Virus record (IMG/VR): IMGVR_UViG_3300013131_000308
Coordinates: 1-20,374 of that record
Source: a virus
Direction: 5' to 3' (one strand)
Length of the DNA: 20,374 bases
Shown here: one piece after another, positions 20,335-20,374 of the stretch
Numbering within the stretch: the stretch's first letter is position 1
Layout of the letters: each line of letters begins with the position of its first letter
Notes under the pieces: generated by a model
What the model was told of the DNA's origin: nothing
The model's input: only the letters and a program-made list of their open reading frames with translations
Databases searched by the model: none
Position numbers and translations under genes: made by a program

Positions 20335-20374
20335 CCCCTCTCCATGTAATGGGGAGGGGTTAGGGGTGGGGTTC
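20335..20374. repeat. Palindromic repeat cut by the window edge
   Basis: The arms CCCCTCTCCAT and ATGGGGAGGGG around GTA, with tail TTAGGGGTGGGGTTC running to the last base of the window. It is nearly identical to the copy at 20220-20268 and lies just upstream of the possible small ORF. Confidence 0.85.

Noticed and set aside
2918-20374. The spaced repeats as a CRISPR array.
   Set aside because: Units are scattered at intergenic sites over 17 kb with genes between them, not at constant spacing with unique spacers, and no cas gene is present.
1-20374. A diversity-generating retroelement or defence island.
   Set aside because: No reverse transcriptase, template-repeat pair, nuclease-helicase or toxin-antitoxin genes were seen; all genes fit a phage structural module.

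Overview
The window holds the structural (morphogenesis) module of a tailed phage or prophage. Every supported gene lies on the minus strand, so the module reads from right (about 20320) to left (1). Genes are packed end to end with short overlaps (ATGA, TGATG, TTGA) and one direction of transcription. I see no integrase, lysis, replication, tRNA or CRISPR element, and the left edge cuts a gene, so the element continues past the window. The long-tail gene set (tape measure, distal tail protein, tail terminator, G/GT-type chaperone pair) indicates siphovirus morphology. The head proteins (major capsid and minor head) resemble the Mu gpT and gpF families.

Layout in transcription order. (1) Packaging and portal: small terminase (20156-19689), large terminase split in two frames (19723-19505 and 19508-18267), portal (18274-16874), a small cement-like protein (16874-16467) and a Mu-F-like minor head protein (16338-15337). 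(2) Capsid unit: scaffold (15223-14633), cement-like protein (14542-14117), major capsid protein (14097-13198) and a fibre-like decoration protein (13189-12785). This unit is preceded by a promoter-like element and closed by a classic intrinsic terminator (12741-12773). (3) Connector and tail tube: a beta-rich structural protein, head-tail adaptor, head-closure protein, gp10-like protein, tail terminator and major tail protein. (4) Tail assembly: chaperone G with a -1 frameshift extension (slippery CCCAAAC directly before the TAG stop), tape measure with three 45-residue repeats, and distal tail protein. (5) Tail tip and fibres: a small unknown protein, a fibre with a duplicated domain, two hub-like proteins, a short fibre-like protein and three small unknowns at the left edge.

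The most unusual layer is non-coding. At least eight intergenic sites carry a G/C-rich palindromic repeat family, all in the same orientation; at five sites the same repeat edge lies 0-5 nt from a stop codon. One copy (10297-10391) is interrupted by a 55-bp palindrome flanked by a 7-bp duplication, and removing it restores an intact repeat. Another copy supplies the Shine-Dalgarno of a gene. Two near-identical 29-bp TTGACA-containing elements (25 of 29 identical) sit upstream of small terminase and scaffold, each about 15 bp from a repeat.

Host: the sequence is G+C rich, and this style of intergenic palindrome (CCCCTCTCC...GGAGAGGGG plus a GGGGTGAGG or GGGGTGGGG tail) is, from memory, common in Chloroflexota and also seen in some cyanobacteria and other bacteria. 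A Chloroflexota-like host is a tentative inference only. Because phage genes rarely carry so many host-type repeats, long residence as a prophage is likely.
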